A DNA stretch of 64,000 nucleotides from Saccharomonospora glauca K62 (GTDB lineage: Bacteria > Actinomycetota > Actinomycetes > Mycobacteriales > Pseudonocardiaceae), in NCBI RefSeq assembly GCF_000243395.2, contig NZ_CM001484.1, positions 2,073,202 to 2,137,201 of the forward strand, written 5' to 3'. The translations under genes and the position numbers were made by a program. Below the pieces are notes generated by a model. The model made no database searches and was not told where the DNA came from. It was given only the letters and a program-made list of their open reading frames with translations. This document shows positions 16,575 through 26,700 of the stretch, one piece after another; the stretch's first letter is position 1, and every line of letters begins with the position of its first letter.

Positions 16575-17585
16575 ATGAGGAGTGCGATCACCCGTGACGG
16601 AGTACTCGACGGTGTTCTTTCCGCCGTCGGATCGACCCCCTTGGTGCGGCTCACCCGTTTGTTCCCGAGGTCTCAAGCGCGGCTCTACGCCAAGTTGGAG
16701 GCGTTGAACCCCGGTGGCAGCGGCAAGGACCGCGCCGCCATCGGCATGGTGCTGGGCGCGATCGAATCCGGGGAACTGGTGCCCGGAGAGTCCACTGTAG
16801 TCGAGTCCAGCTCCGGAAACCTGGGGATAGGCCTCGCGCAGGTGTGTCGCCTCCACGACATCCGGTTCGTCTGCGTCGTGGACCCGAAGACCACCGCGCA
16901 GAACCTGGCCATCCTTCGTGCGTACGGTGCCGAGCTGAGCATGGTGACCGAACCCGACAACGACATGAACGACTTCCTCGCCGCACGTCTTCGCCGGGTC
17001 CGGGAGCTGCTTCGGGAGATTCCCTCCGCGGTGTGGCCGAACCAGTACGCCAACGCGCGCAACGCCCTGGCACAGCAGGAGACCATGCGCGAGATCGCGG
17101 AAGCACTCGACGGTCGGGTCGACTACCTCTTCGTGGCCACCGGCACGTGCGGAACCATCCACGGTTGCGCCGACTTCATCGCGAAACACGGGTTGTCGAC
17201 CCATATCGTGGCGGTGGACGCGGAAGGCAGCGCCATCTTCGGCGACGTCACCTGTCGTCGACTGGTGCCGGGGCACGGCGCCGCGATCAGGCCCGCTCTG
17301 TACCACGAGGGCATGGCGCACTCGGTGATGCGGATGACGGACCAGGACTGCGTGGTCGGTTGTCGGAAATTGGTCGCGACCGAGGCCATCCTCGGCGGAG
17401 GATCGACGGGAGCCGTGGTGAGCGCCGTCGAGCAACGTCTCCCCGAACTTCCCGCCGGTGCCAACTGCGTGCTGCTTCTTCCCGATCGCGGGGAACGGTA
17501 TCTGGACACCATCTATTCCGACGAGTGGGTGGACGAGAAGTTCGGTGACATCAGGCACTTGTGGAAGGAGAACACCACGTGCTGA
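16575..17585 (+). CDS. sbnA: 2,3-diaminopropionate synthesis enzyme, SbnA-like
   Basis: 336 residues, PLP-dependent beta family (cysteine-synthase fold). The Schiff-base Lys51 is in NPGGSGKDRAA, ESSSGNLG binds the substrate, and ATGTCGTIHG is the phosphate loop. SbnA-type enzymes condense O-phosphoserine with glutamate to N-(1-amino-1-carboxy-2-ethyl)glutamate, the first step to L-2,3-diaminopropionate. The adjacent SbnB homologue, overlapping by 7 bp, supports this over ordinary cysteine synthesis. The product feeds the NRPS or the carbamoyltransferase at the operon end. Confidence 0.85.
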   Translation: MRSAITRDGVLDGVLSAVGSTPLVRLTRLFPRSQARLYAKLEALNPGGSGKDRAAIGMVLGAIESGELVPGESTVVESSSGNLGIGLAQVCRLHDIRFVCVVDPKTTAQNLAILRAYGAELSMVTEPDNDMNDFLAARLRRVRELLREIPSAVWPNQYANARNALAQQETMREIAEALDGRVDYLFVATGTCGTIHGCADFIAKHGLSTHIVAVDAEGSAIFGDVTCRRLVPGHGAAIRPALYHEGMAHSVMRMTDQDCVVGCRKLVATEAILGGGSTGAVVSAVEQRLPELPAGANCVLLLPDRGERYLDTIYSDEWVDEKFGDIRHLWKENTTC

Positions 17586-18577
17586 TTCTGCGCCGCACCG
17601 ATGTGGAGGGTGTGCTCGACAAGGACCCCGACTCGGTGCTGGAGACGGTGCGTCGCGCCTATGTCGCGCACGCACGTGGACAGACCTCGGTCCCGCACTC
17701 GGTCTTCCTCCGGTTCCCCGGAAACACACGGGACCGCATCATCGCCTTACCGGCCTACGTCGGGGGTGAACGCCCGGTCGCCGCGGTGAAATGGATCGCC
17801 TCGTTCCCCGCGAACATCGACGCGGGTGTCGAGCGCGCGTCGGCCGTCATCGTGCTCAGTTCCGTCACGGACGGCAGGCCTCGAGCGGTGCTGGAGGGCG
17901 CGGTGATCTCTGCCCGCCGTACCGCGGCCGGCGCGGTGCTCGCCGCGGAGGAGCTGACCGTGGGGGCTCCCGAGACCGTGCGGTCGGGGATGAGTTTCGT
18001 CGGATGCGGGGTCATCAACTTCGAGGTGCTGCGATTCGCGCGGCACCGACTGCCGCGACTGCGCGAGGTGGCCGTGTTCGACCTCGACCCCGCACGGGCG
18101 GAGGCGTTCGCCGAACGGGCGCGCGGGCAGTGGCCGGAGATGACCGTGACGATCTGCGAGGACGTCGAGCGGGCCATGGCTTCGCACCGGTTGGTGTCGC
18201 TGGCCACCACCGCGGGGGAACCGCACCTGACCACCGAGGCCTGCCGACCCGGCACCGTGGTGCTCCACGTGTCGCTGCGCGATCTCACCGTGGAGTCGAT
18301 CCTCGCCGCGCGCAACGTCGTCGACGACGTCGACCACGTGTGCCGGGCGGCCACGTCGCTGGATCTGGCCGCGCGGGCGACCGGGAACCGCGACTTCGTG
18401 CACGCCGAGATCGGGGCCCTGCTCGACGGGACCACCCGGCTGCCCTACGACGAGGACGCCGTGACGGTGTTCTCGCCCTTCGGCCTCGGCTGTCTCGACG
18501 CGGCGCTGGCCGCGTACACCCTCGACGAGGCGGTCGGACGTGGTCTCGGCATCGACATCCCCGACTTCGTGGACTGA
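17579..18577 (+). CDS. sbnB: 2,3-diaminopropionate synthesis dehydrogenase, SbnB-like
   Basis: 332 residues of the ornithine cyclodeaminase/mu-crystallin family; GTG start with AAGGAG 8 bp upstream. The dinucleotide fold is at GMSFVGCGVINFEVLRF, and substrate-site blocks are VAAVKWIASFPANI and VISARRTAAGAVLAA. SbnB oxidatively cleaves the SbnA product with NAD+ to L-2,3-diaminopropionate, 2-oxoglutarate and ammonia. The tandem with SbnA is diagnostic for this pathway. Confidence 0.87.
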   Translation: MLILRRTDVEGVLDKDPDSVLETVRRAYVAHARGQTSVPHSVFLRFPGNTRDRIIALPAYVGGERPVAAVKWIASFPANIDAGVERASAVIVLSSVTDGRPRAVLEGAVISARRTAAGAVLAAEELTVGAPETVRSGMSFVGCGVINFEVLRFARHRLPRLREVAVFDLDPARAEAFAERARGQWPEMTVTICEDVERAMASHRLVSLATTAGEPHLTTEACRPGTVVLHVSLRDLTVESILAARNVVDDVDHVCRAATSLDLAARATGNRDFVHAEIGALLDGTTRLPYDEDAVTVFSPFGLGCLDAALAAYTLDEAVGRGLGIDIPDFVD

Positions 18578-18589
18578 GAGGAGCCAATC

Positions 18590-18790
18590 ATGTCCTCGGA
18601 CACCTATCTGGTGGTGCTGAACCACGAGGAGCAGTACTCCGTGTGGCCCGCCGATCGGGACCTGCCGGCGGGCTGGAGACCGGAAGGGACCTCGGGGACC
18701 CGTGAGGAATGCCTGGACCACATCGAACGGGTGTGGACCGACATGCGACCTCTGAGCCTGCGGCGGCGGATGGACGACGAGTCCCGCTGA
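18590..18790 (+). CDS. MbtH-like NRPS accessory protein
   Basis: 66 residues with the full family signature: [15 protein letters not shown], and a C-terminal [10 protein letters not shown]. MbtH proteins bind adenylation domains and are often required for their solubility and activity. It lies 12 bp after the SbnB homologue and just before the first NRPS gene, so its partners are the A domains encoded immediately downstream. AGAGGAG precedes the ATG. Confidence 0.95.
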   Translation: MSSDTYLVVLNHEEQYSVWPADRDLPAGWRPEGTSGTREECLDHIERVWTDMRPLSLRRRMDDESR

Positions 18791-18817
18791 CGTTGTCGGA
18801 AACGAGCCGAGGTGACG

Positions 18818-21800
18818 ATGAACGGATTCGAGGGCTGGGCGGGGGGCCTGCCCGAGCGAGTCGCACGGCAGGCCGCGGCGACGCCGGACGCCGTCGCGGT
18901 TTCCTGCGACGGGGGCGCCCTGACCTACCGGGAACTCGACGAGGCGGCGAACCGGCTGGCGCACCATCTTCTCCTGCGCGGTGTCCGGCGCGACGACGTC
19001 GTCGGCGTGTGCTTGCCCCGGCGGCCGCGTCTCGTGGTGGCGTTGTTGGGCATCCAGCGAGCCGGTGCCGCGTTCCTGCCCCTGAGCGCCGAACACCCGG
19101 TGGAGCGGATGAGCCGGATGCTCACCACCGCCGGTGCGCGGCTGCTGGTGGTCGACACCGACCCGCCCGTCGCCGTGACCGGGATCGACGTGCTGCGCCT
19201 GGCCGAGGAACAGCCTCGCATCGATGCCTCGCCCGGCAAGCACGCCCCGGTGGAGACCGACCCCGAGGCGTTGGCCTACGTCATGTTCACCTCCGGCTCC
19301 ACCGGCGTGCCGAAGGGGGTGGCCGTCCCGCATCGCGGAATTGCCAATCGCGTGGACTGGGCGGTCACCCGGTACGCGTTCGGCAGCGGCGACCGCATGC
19401 TGCAGAAGACGTCGCTGGCGTTCGACGCCTCCGTGTGGGAGTTCTTCGGGCCACTCGTCTCGGGCGGCACCGTGGTGTTGCCTCCGGAAGGTGTCGAACG
19501 CGATCCGGCCGCCATGGCCGATGTCCTCGCCTCGGAGGACATCACGGTGTTGCAGGGCGTGCCGACCTTCCTCCGGACGTTGGCCGACGAGCCGATGCTG
19601 GGGAAATGCCCTTCCCTGAGGCTGATCTTCTCGGCGGGGGAGCCGTTGTCGGGCGATTTGGCCGCGCGTCTGGCGGCGCGTACCGGTGCGACGGTGGTCA
19701 ACACCTATGGGCCCACGGAGTGCTCCATCGACGTCACCTTCCGGGAGTACGACGGCACGCCCTCCCGGACCGTTCCCATCGGACATCCGCTGAGCGAGAC
19801 CCGCGTGACCGTCCTCGATCCGTCGGGGGCCCCGGCCGACCGGGGTGAGCTGTACGTGTCGGGAGCCGGACTCGCCAGGGGCTACGTGGGACAGCCGCGG
19901 TTGACGGCGGCGAGGTTCGTCCCGGACCCGTTCGGCCCGCCGGGAGCTCGTGCGTATCGGACCGGTGACGTGGTACGGCGCCGCCCGGAGGACGGGGCAC
20001 TGGAGTTCCTCGGCCGAACCGATGACCAGGTCAAGATCCGCGGTATCCGGGTCGAACCCGCCGAGGTGGAGGCGGTGTTGGCGCAACACCCCGGAGTGGC
20101 GTCGGCCGCCGTGGTGCCGCGACCGGGACCCGGAGGTACGGCTCGGCTGGTGGGGTACGTGGTCCCGCGCTCGGAGGCCCCGAGCCACGAGGAGCTCCGG
20201 AAGCATCTGCTGCGGCAGCTCCCCGAGGCCTACGTGCCCTCGGTGTTCGTCACGATGCCCGCGTTCCCGGTGACGCTCAGCGGGAAGATCGACCGGGCCG
20301 CGTTGCCCGACCCCGCCCCGACGCGGGCCCCGGTCGGCCCCGAACCCCGGACCTCGCTGGAGCGGACGGTCGCGAGCGTGTTCGCCGAGGTGCTCGAGGT
20401 CGACGCCGTCGGACTCGACGACGACTTCTTCCTCCTGGGAGGTCATTCGCTGCTTGCGATCCGGGTGGCGACGAGACTCAGGTCCGCGCTGGGGGTCGTC
20501 GTGCCGGTACGCGTCGTGTTCGAGGAACGCACGGTAGGTGGGCTCGCCGCCCGGCTGAAGGGGGCGAGCGCCGAGGGGCCACGGGAGATCCGCGTGCTCG
20601 ATCCCGAGGAACGGGCTCGCCCCCTCCCGCTGTCGTTCGCGCAGCAACGGTTGTGGCTGCTCGACCAGCTCAACCCCGGAAGCACGATGTACCAGGTGAG
20701 GTGGGCGGCGCGGCTGGTCGGTCCGGTGGACGTCGACGCGCTGACCGTGGCGGTGCGGGGATTGGTGGCCCGGCACGAGATCCTCCGAACCCGGTACGGG
20801 TGCCGGCCCGACGGGGTGCCCGTGCAGACGGTGGTGGAGTCGACGGGGGAGCTCCGACTCGTCGAGGTCGACGAGGACGTGGACGCGGTCATCGAGGACC
20901 TGACGAGCCGGCCGTTCGACCTCGCCGAGGACCTGCCTCTGCGGGCGTACCTCCTCCGGGTGGACTCACGTGATCACATGCTGCTTCTGGTGATGCCGCA
21001 CATCGTCACCGACGAGTGGTCGGAGGCGATCATGGTGCGGGAATTGTCCGAACTGTACTCGGCGCACGTCGAAGGGCGGCTGCCGAACCTCGACCGCCCG
21101 GCGGCACACTACGTGGACTACGCGGTGTGGCAGCGGGAGCACCTGTCCGACGAGATCGTCGCCCACGAACTCGACTTCTGGCGGCGGCAGTTGTCCGGGC
21201 TCGAACCGTTGGAGCTTCCGACGGACCGGCCTCGGCAAGCCGTTCGGGACCGCCGGGGTGCCGTGGTCCGGCACCTCGTGCCCGCCGAGACGGCGCGGCC
21301 CTTGCTCACGTTGGGGCGGCAGCACGGCGCCACGCCGTTCATGACCTTCCTCGGCGTGTTCTACGCGCTGCTTGCCCGGTACACCGGCATCAAGGATCTC
21401 GCGGTCGGCACTGTGATGTCCGGGCGAGGACACCCGGCATTGGAATCGACCCTCGGATTCTTCGCCAACACCGTCGTGCTGCGGGTCGACGTGAGCGACG
21501 ACCCGGACACCCACGCGTTGCTGGCCAGGGTCAGGGACCGCTCCCTCGACGGCTTCGGACACGGCGAACTGCCCTTCGACCGTGTCGTGGAAGAGCTTGC
21601 CCCGGAGCGGGACCCGGACCGGTCCCCACTGGTCGACGTGACGTTCGGGGTGCGGGAGCAGCCCGCCGAGCGGTTGCGGTTGCCCAGTGTGGACGTGCGC
21701 CGGGTCGAGGTGGACCAGACGACGGCGAAGTTCGATCTGACCATGATCCTGGTGGCCGACGGCGACGGTGGATACCGGATGGAGATCGAGTACGCCACCG

Positions 21801-23764
21801 AGCTGTTCACCGAGGAGACCGTCCGGCGGCTGGCTTCCCACTTCACCACGCTCACCGAGGCGATGGTCGCCAGGCCCGACCTGCCGATCAGTCGGTTGTC
21901 GCTCATGGACTCGCAACAGCGGTGGCGGCAGCTTCGGGAATGGAATCCCCCTCGGTGTCCCGTCGTCGAGGAGAGCGCCTACGAGGCGTTCGCCGAGCAG
22001 GCCGCGCGCACCCCGGACGCGACCGCCGTGGTGTTCGGGGACGTCACGTTCACCTACGCTGCCCTCGCCGCGCAGGCGGAAGCGCTCGCGCTGCGGCTGG
22101 CAGAGCTGGGGGTCGGGCCCGAGGCACCGGTGGCGGTGGTGCTCGAACGGTCCCCGAGGGTGGTGGCGGTGCTTCTGGGGGTGCTGCGGGCGGGCGGTGT
22201 GTATGTCCCGCTCGACCCGGAGCTGCCCGAGTCGCGCCTGACCGAACTGAGGGACGACCTCGGCGCGAAGGTGGTGATCACGGACCGGCGTTGCGCTGTG
22301 CCCGCTTCCGTGCTGGGCGCGCCCCTGCTGTTCCTCGACGAGCCGCTGGACCCGAGACCCGCGCGACTTCCCGACGGTGACCCGGACCGGCTGGCCTACA
22401 TGGTCTACACGTCCGGTTCGACCGGACGGCCGAAAGCTGTCATGATCACGAACAAGGCCTTCACCCACCATGCCAGGGTGATAGCCGCGGCGCTCGGGTA
22501 CCGCTCCGACGAACGGGTCCTGTTGAATGCGCCGCTGCACTTCGACCCCGCGTTGGAGCAGGTGCTCGCACCGCTGCTGCTGGGTGCGACCGTGGTGGTC
22601 GGCGAACCGGGGCTGGTCGCCCCCGACGAACTTCCCGACCGCATCGCCGAGGCGGCCGTGACCCAGGTGGCCATCGCCCCCGCGTACTTCCGCGAGGTGG
22701 TGAGGAGTCTGCGTCCGGGGGACCCACGCATGGCCACGGTACGGACCATGGTGGTCGCCGGGGACGTGGTCACCCATGACGACGCGCGGCGGTGGGCGGA
22801 CCTCGGTCTTGCCGCCGGGCTAACCGTCCTTTACGGACAGACCGAGACCACGATCGCCGCGACGACGTATTCGGCGGGAGAGCGGGACCTGCTCACGGAG
22901 GCGTCGGAGACGGCGCTCCCCATCGGCCGGCCGGTGCCGGGAACCCGAATCCACGTCCTCGACGAGCACCTGGAACCGGTACCGGTCGGAGTGCCGGGGG
23001 AGATCTACCTGGGTGGCATCCGGCTCGCCCGTGGGTTCTGGCGGCAACCTCGGCAGACGGCCGATCGGTTCGTCCCGGATCCGCACGGCGACGAGCCCGG
23101 TGAACGGCTCTACCGAACCGGCGATCGGGGCCGATACCGGGCGGACGGGACACTGGAGTTCCTCGGCCGCGTCGACTCCCAGGTCAAGATCCGGGGTTTC
23201 CGGGTGGAACTCGGCGAGATCGAGGCGGTGCTGACGCGCCATCCCGCCGTACGGATGGCGGCCGCGGCGGTGCACACGATGCCGGACGGCGGACGTCGAT
23301 TGGTCGGCTACGTGGTCCCGGAACCCGACACCCCGGCCCCTGCCGCTTCGGAGCTGCGTTCCTACTCACGGGCCCGGCTCCCCGAGTACATGGTGCCGAC
23401 TTTCTTCGTCACACTGCCGGAACTGCCGCGCTTCGCGAGCCAGAAAGTGAACCGCAAGGCGCTCCCGAAGCCGGAGGTCTCCTCGGAGGAGGACTTCGTC
23501 GCCCCCCGAGACGAGGTCGAGGAGGCCATCGCCGAGGCATGGTCCGAGGTCCTGGGGGTCACCCGGATCGGTGTCGAGCAGGAGTTCTTCGACCTGGGAG
23601 GCCATTCGCTGCTCGCCACCCGGTTGGCCGCGCGGTTACGGGACATGTTCGGCATCGAGGTCCCACTCCGTCTGCTCTTCGAGGCCACCACCGTCAGCGC
23701 GCAGGCGGCCGCGCTCGAACGGCTCGCCGAAGCCGAGGACGATCACGCAGCCACAGCGACCTAG
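18818..23764 (+). CDS. Nonribosomal peptide synthetase 1 (A-T-C-A-T)
   Basis: 1648 residues; ATG with GAGG 5 bp upstream. Module 1 starts directly with an A domain (about 10-500) and T domain (Ser544 in GGHSLLA), so it initiates the chain. Its eight-residue pocket plus Lys, aligned by eye to GrsA, reads DAWQFATIDK, close to the Gln code DAWQFGLIDK. Module 2 has C (about 600-1030), A (1040-1540) and T (Ser1597). The C-domain HHxxxDG motif is PHIVTDE (His728 kept, first His and Gly lost). The second A pocket reads DPEAVALIAK, an unusual code resembling, from memory, that of the beta-tyrosine domain SgcC1 at several positions. No epimerase or TE is present, and the chain passes to the next protein. 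Predicted order: ureidoalanine or Gln-like residue, then possibly a beta-amino acid. Confidence 0.88.
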   Translation: MNGFEGWAGGLPERVARQAAATPDAVAVSCDGGALTYRELDEAANRLAHHLLLRGVRRDDVVGVCLPRRPRLVVALLGIQRAGAAFLPLSAEHPVERMSRMLTTAGARLLVVDTDPPVAVTGIDVLRLAEEQPRIDASPGKHAPVETDPEALAYVMFTSGSTGVPKGVAVPHRGIANRVDWAVTRYAFGSGDRMLQKTSLAFDASVWEFFGPLVSGGTVVLPPEGVERDPAAMADVLASEDITVLQGVPTFLRTLADEPMLGKCPSLRLIFSAGEPLSGDLAARLAARTGATVVNTYGPTECSIDVTFREYDGTPSRTVPIGHPLSETRVTVLDPSGAPADRGELYVSGAGLARGYVGQPRLTAARFVPDPFGPPGARAYRTGDVVRRRPEDGALEFLGRTDDQVKIRGIRVEPAEVEAVLAQHPGVASAAVVPRPGPGGTARLVGYVVPRSEAPSHEELRKHLLRQLPEAYVPSVFVTMPAFPVTLSGKIDRAALPDPAPTRAPVGPEPRTSLERTVASVFAEVLEVDAVGLDDDFFLLGGHSLLAIRVATRLRSALGVVVPVRVVFEERTVGGLAARLKGASAEGPREIRVLDPEERARPLPLSFAQQRLWLLDQLNPGSTMYQVRWAARLVGPVDVDALTVAVRGLVARHEILRTRYGCRPDGVPVQTVVESTGELRLVEVDEDVDAVIEDLTSRPFDLAEDLPLRAYLLRVDSRDHMLLLVMPHIVTDEWSEAIMVRELSELYSAHVEGRLPNLDRPAAHYVDYAVWQREHLSDEIVAHELDFWRRQLSGLEPLELPTDRPRQAVRDRRGAVVRHLVPAETARPLLTLGRQHGATPFMTFLGVFYALLARYTGIKDLAVGTVMSGRGHPALESTLGFFANTVVLRVDVSDDPDTHALLARVRDRSLDGFGHGELPFDRVVEELAPERDPDRSPLVDVTFGVREQPAERLRLPSVDVRRVEVDQTTAKFDLTMILVADGDGGYRMEIEYATELFTEETVRRLASHFTTLTEAMVARPDLPISRLSLMDSQQRWRQLREWNPPRCPVVEESAYEAFAEQAARTPDATAVVFGDVTFTYAALAAQAEALALRLAELGVGPEAPVAVVLERSPRVVAVLLGVLRAGGVYVPLDPELPESRLTELRDDLGAKVVITDRRCAVPASVLGAPLLFLDEPLDPRPARLPDGDPDRLAYMVYTSGSTGRPKAVMITNKAFTHHARVIAAALGYRSDERVLLNAPLHFDPALEQVLAPLLLGATVVVGEPGLVAPDELPDRIAEAAVTQVAIAPAYFREVVRSLRPGDPRMATVRTMVVAGDVVTHDDARRWADLGLAAGLTVLYGQTETTIAATTYSAGERDLLTEASETALPIGRPVPGTRIHVLDEHLEPVPVGVPGEIYLGGIRLARGFWRQPRQTADRFVPDPHGDEPGERLYRTGDRGRYRADGTLEFLGRVDSQVKIRGFRVELGEIEAVLTRHPAVRMAAAAVHTMPDGGRRLVGYVVPEPDTPAPAASELRSYSRARLPEYMVPTFFVTLPELPRFASQKVNRKALPKPEVSSEEDFVAPRDEVEEAIAEAWSEVLGVTRIGVEQEFFDLGGHSLLATRLAARLRDMFGIEVPLRLLFEATTVSAQAAALERLAEAEDDHAATAT

Positions 23765-23775
23765 GGAAGACGACG

Positions 23776-26700
23776 ATGAGCTCTGAATTGCCGAAGCGTG
23801 AGACCGGCCGTGGCGCGAAGCTCCTGCGGGACCGGCTGCGGCAGCGGTCCGGGGAGTCGACGTCGAGCGACCCGATCGTTCCGGTGGCGGCGCGTACCGG
23901 GACGGTGCCGTTGTCGTTCGGGCAACGCCGGTTGTGGGTGCTCGACCAGCTGCGTCCGGGGAGCACCGAGTACCTGATGCCCATGGCGTTCCGGCTTCGT
24001 GGCGACATCTCCGGACTGGACCTGCGGGGCGCGTTGACCGAGCTGATCCGTCGCCGCGAGATCCTCCGTACTCGGTACACCGTCGACGACGCCGGGAACC
24101 CCGTGCAGACGATCGACCCTCCCTACGAGGTCGAGCTCACCCACACCGACCTGACCGGCGCGAGCGACGACGAGCTGGACGCCCTGCTGCACACGGATCT
24201 CAGCCGTCCCATCGATCTCGCCACGGGACCGGTCCTGCGAGCCCGCCTCATTCGGCTGGGGGAGCGGGAACACGTCCTGTCGCTGGTGCTCCATCACATC
24301 GCCGCCGACGGATGGTCGGGAAGCCTGCTGGCCGGGGAACTCGCCGCGTTGTGCGCGGGCGAGGACCTGCCCGAACCGACACTGCAATACGCCGATTTCG
24401 CGATCTGGCAGCGGGCCCACGCGTCCGGCGAGTGGTGGGAACGGGGAATGGACTACTGGGTGCGGCAGCTCCGGGACCTGCCCGAGCTGGAGCTGCCCAC
24501 CGATCGGCCTCGGCCCGCCGTGTGGGACCCCGCCGGTGCCACGGTGACGTTCCACATCCCCACCGACCTCGCCGCCGCGTCCGCTCGGCTGGCGGGTGAA
24601 CACCGAGCGACGGTCTTTATGACATACCTGGCGGCGTTCTGGGCTTTGCTGCACCGCTACACCGGGCAGACCGACTTCGCGGTCGGCAGCCCGGTGGCGG
24701 GAAGGACGCGGGCCGAGACCCATGACGTGATCGGGTTCTTCCTCAACACCCTGGTACTGCGCGCGGATGTGACCGGCGACCTCTCGTTCCGGGACCTTCT
24801 CCAGCGGGCGAGAACGACAGCGCTCGACGCGTACGAACACCAGGACGTGCCGTTCGAACGCGTGGTGGACGCCATGGGGGTCGCCCGTGACCTGTCCACG
24901 CACCCGTTGGTCGGGGTGAACTTCATCCTCCAGAACAACGAGCCGTTCCGCTTCGAGGCGGGAGCCGTCACCGGGGAACTCGTTCCGGTCGAACAGCGGC
25001 AGGCTCAGTTCGACCTCACCTGGACCCTCGAGGAACAACCGGACGGATCGGTGCTCGGCCACGTCACCTATGCCCACGCGCTGTTCGACCGCGACACCGC
25101 CGAGCGGATGGGAACCCACTACGTTCACCTGCTCCGGGCCGCGGTCTCGCGGCCCGACACCCGGATCGGCGACCTTCCCCTGCTCGACGAGGCCGAGACA
25201 CGCCATTTGCTTCGCCCCGCGTTGATGGTGGCGGAGAGCTCGCCCTGCCTGCACGACCGCTTCGCGGAACAGGCCCGACTGCGCCCGGACGCGACGGCGC
25301 TGGTGTTCCGGGGCGAGCGGCTTTCATACTCCGAATTGGACACACGCGCGAATCGGTTGGCCCACCGGCTCCGATCGCTCGGGGTCGGGCGTGAGGATCT
25401 GGTGGGAATCTGCCTCCACCGCGGAACGGACATGATTATTGCCATCCTCGCGGTGCTCAAGGCGGGCGCGGCGTACCTGCCCATGGACCCGGCGCATCCC
25501 GTCGAACGGATCGGCTTCATGATCAGCGACGCCGCGGTCAAGGTCCTGCTGACCCAGCGGGACCTGCGGGAACTGGTGTCCGCGTCCGAGGCGCCGGTGA
25601 TCGTGCTCGACGACCCGGAGGAGCGGGGCAGGACGGCGCTTTTCTCCGAGCGAGCCCCGACGGTCGCCTCACATCCCGACGATTTGGCCTATGTCATCTA
25701 CACCTCGGGGTCGACCGGTCGCCCGAAGGGCGTGCAGGTCAGCCACGCGAACGTCGTCCGGTTGCTGACCGCGAACGAGGAGGAGTACCGGTTCGGTCCC
25801 CTGGACGTGTGGCCGCTGTTCCACTCCTACGCCTTCGACGTCTCCGTCTGGGAGATCTGGGGTGCGTTCCTGTACGGTGGCCGGCTGGTGGTCGTCCCCC
25901 ATGACGTCACTCGCTCGCCGTGGGACTTCGCCCGGCTCCTGGCCGACGAAGGCGTGACGGTGCTGAACCAGACTCCCTCCGCGTTCGGCAACCTGATCGA
26001 GCTGGTGCGTCGTGACGACCCCGTGCTCGATCGGCTGTCGCTGCGGCTGGTCATCTTCGCGGGGGAGAAGCTCGACGTGGGCCAGTTGAAGCCGTGGTGG
26101 GACCGTTTCGGGGACCGAAAGCCGTTGCTGGTCAACAAGTACGGCATCACCGAGATCACCGTGCACGCGACGTACCGAGCGCTCGGGATCGAGGATCTGG
26201 AAGGGGAGCGCAGCCCCATCGGCCGTCCGATCCGCGACCTGACGTTGTACGTGCTCGACGATCGACTGCGTCCCGTGCCGGTCGGCGTCCCCGGCGAGAT
26301 CTACGTCGGTGGCCCCGGTGTCACCCGAGGTTATCTGAATCGTCCCGCGTTGACGGCGCAGCGGTTCGTGCCCGACCCCTACGGTCCGCCCGGTTCCCGG
26401 CTGTATCGGTCCGGGGACAAGGCCAAGGTGCTCGCGAACGGCGACATCGCGTTCCTGGGGCGTTTCGACAACCAGGTGAAAATCCGCGGTTTTCGCGTCG
26501 AGCTGGGCGAGGTCGAAGCCTGTCTTGCCGATCACCCCGATCTCAAGGCCGCCGTGGTCACCGTGCATCGGTCCGACGCGGGCACGAACGAGTTGGTGGC
26601 GTACGTGGTACCGAAGGACGGGGTCACGGTCAGCGCGCCCGAGATACGTGCCGCGTTGGCCGAGCGGCTACCCGCCTACATGGTGCCCGGCATCGTGATG

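Noticed and set aside
17747-20776. Minus-strand open frame of 1009 codons
   Set aside because: It lies antisense to sbnB, mbtH and the first NRPS gene. Its protein is low-complexity His/Arg/Gly-rich, as expected from GC-rich antisense frames, with no motif or ribosome-binding site.
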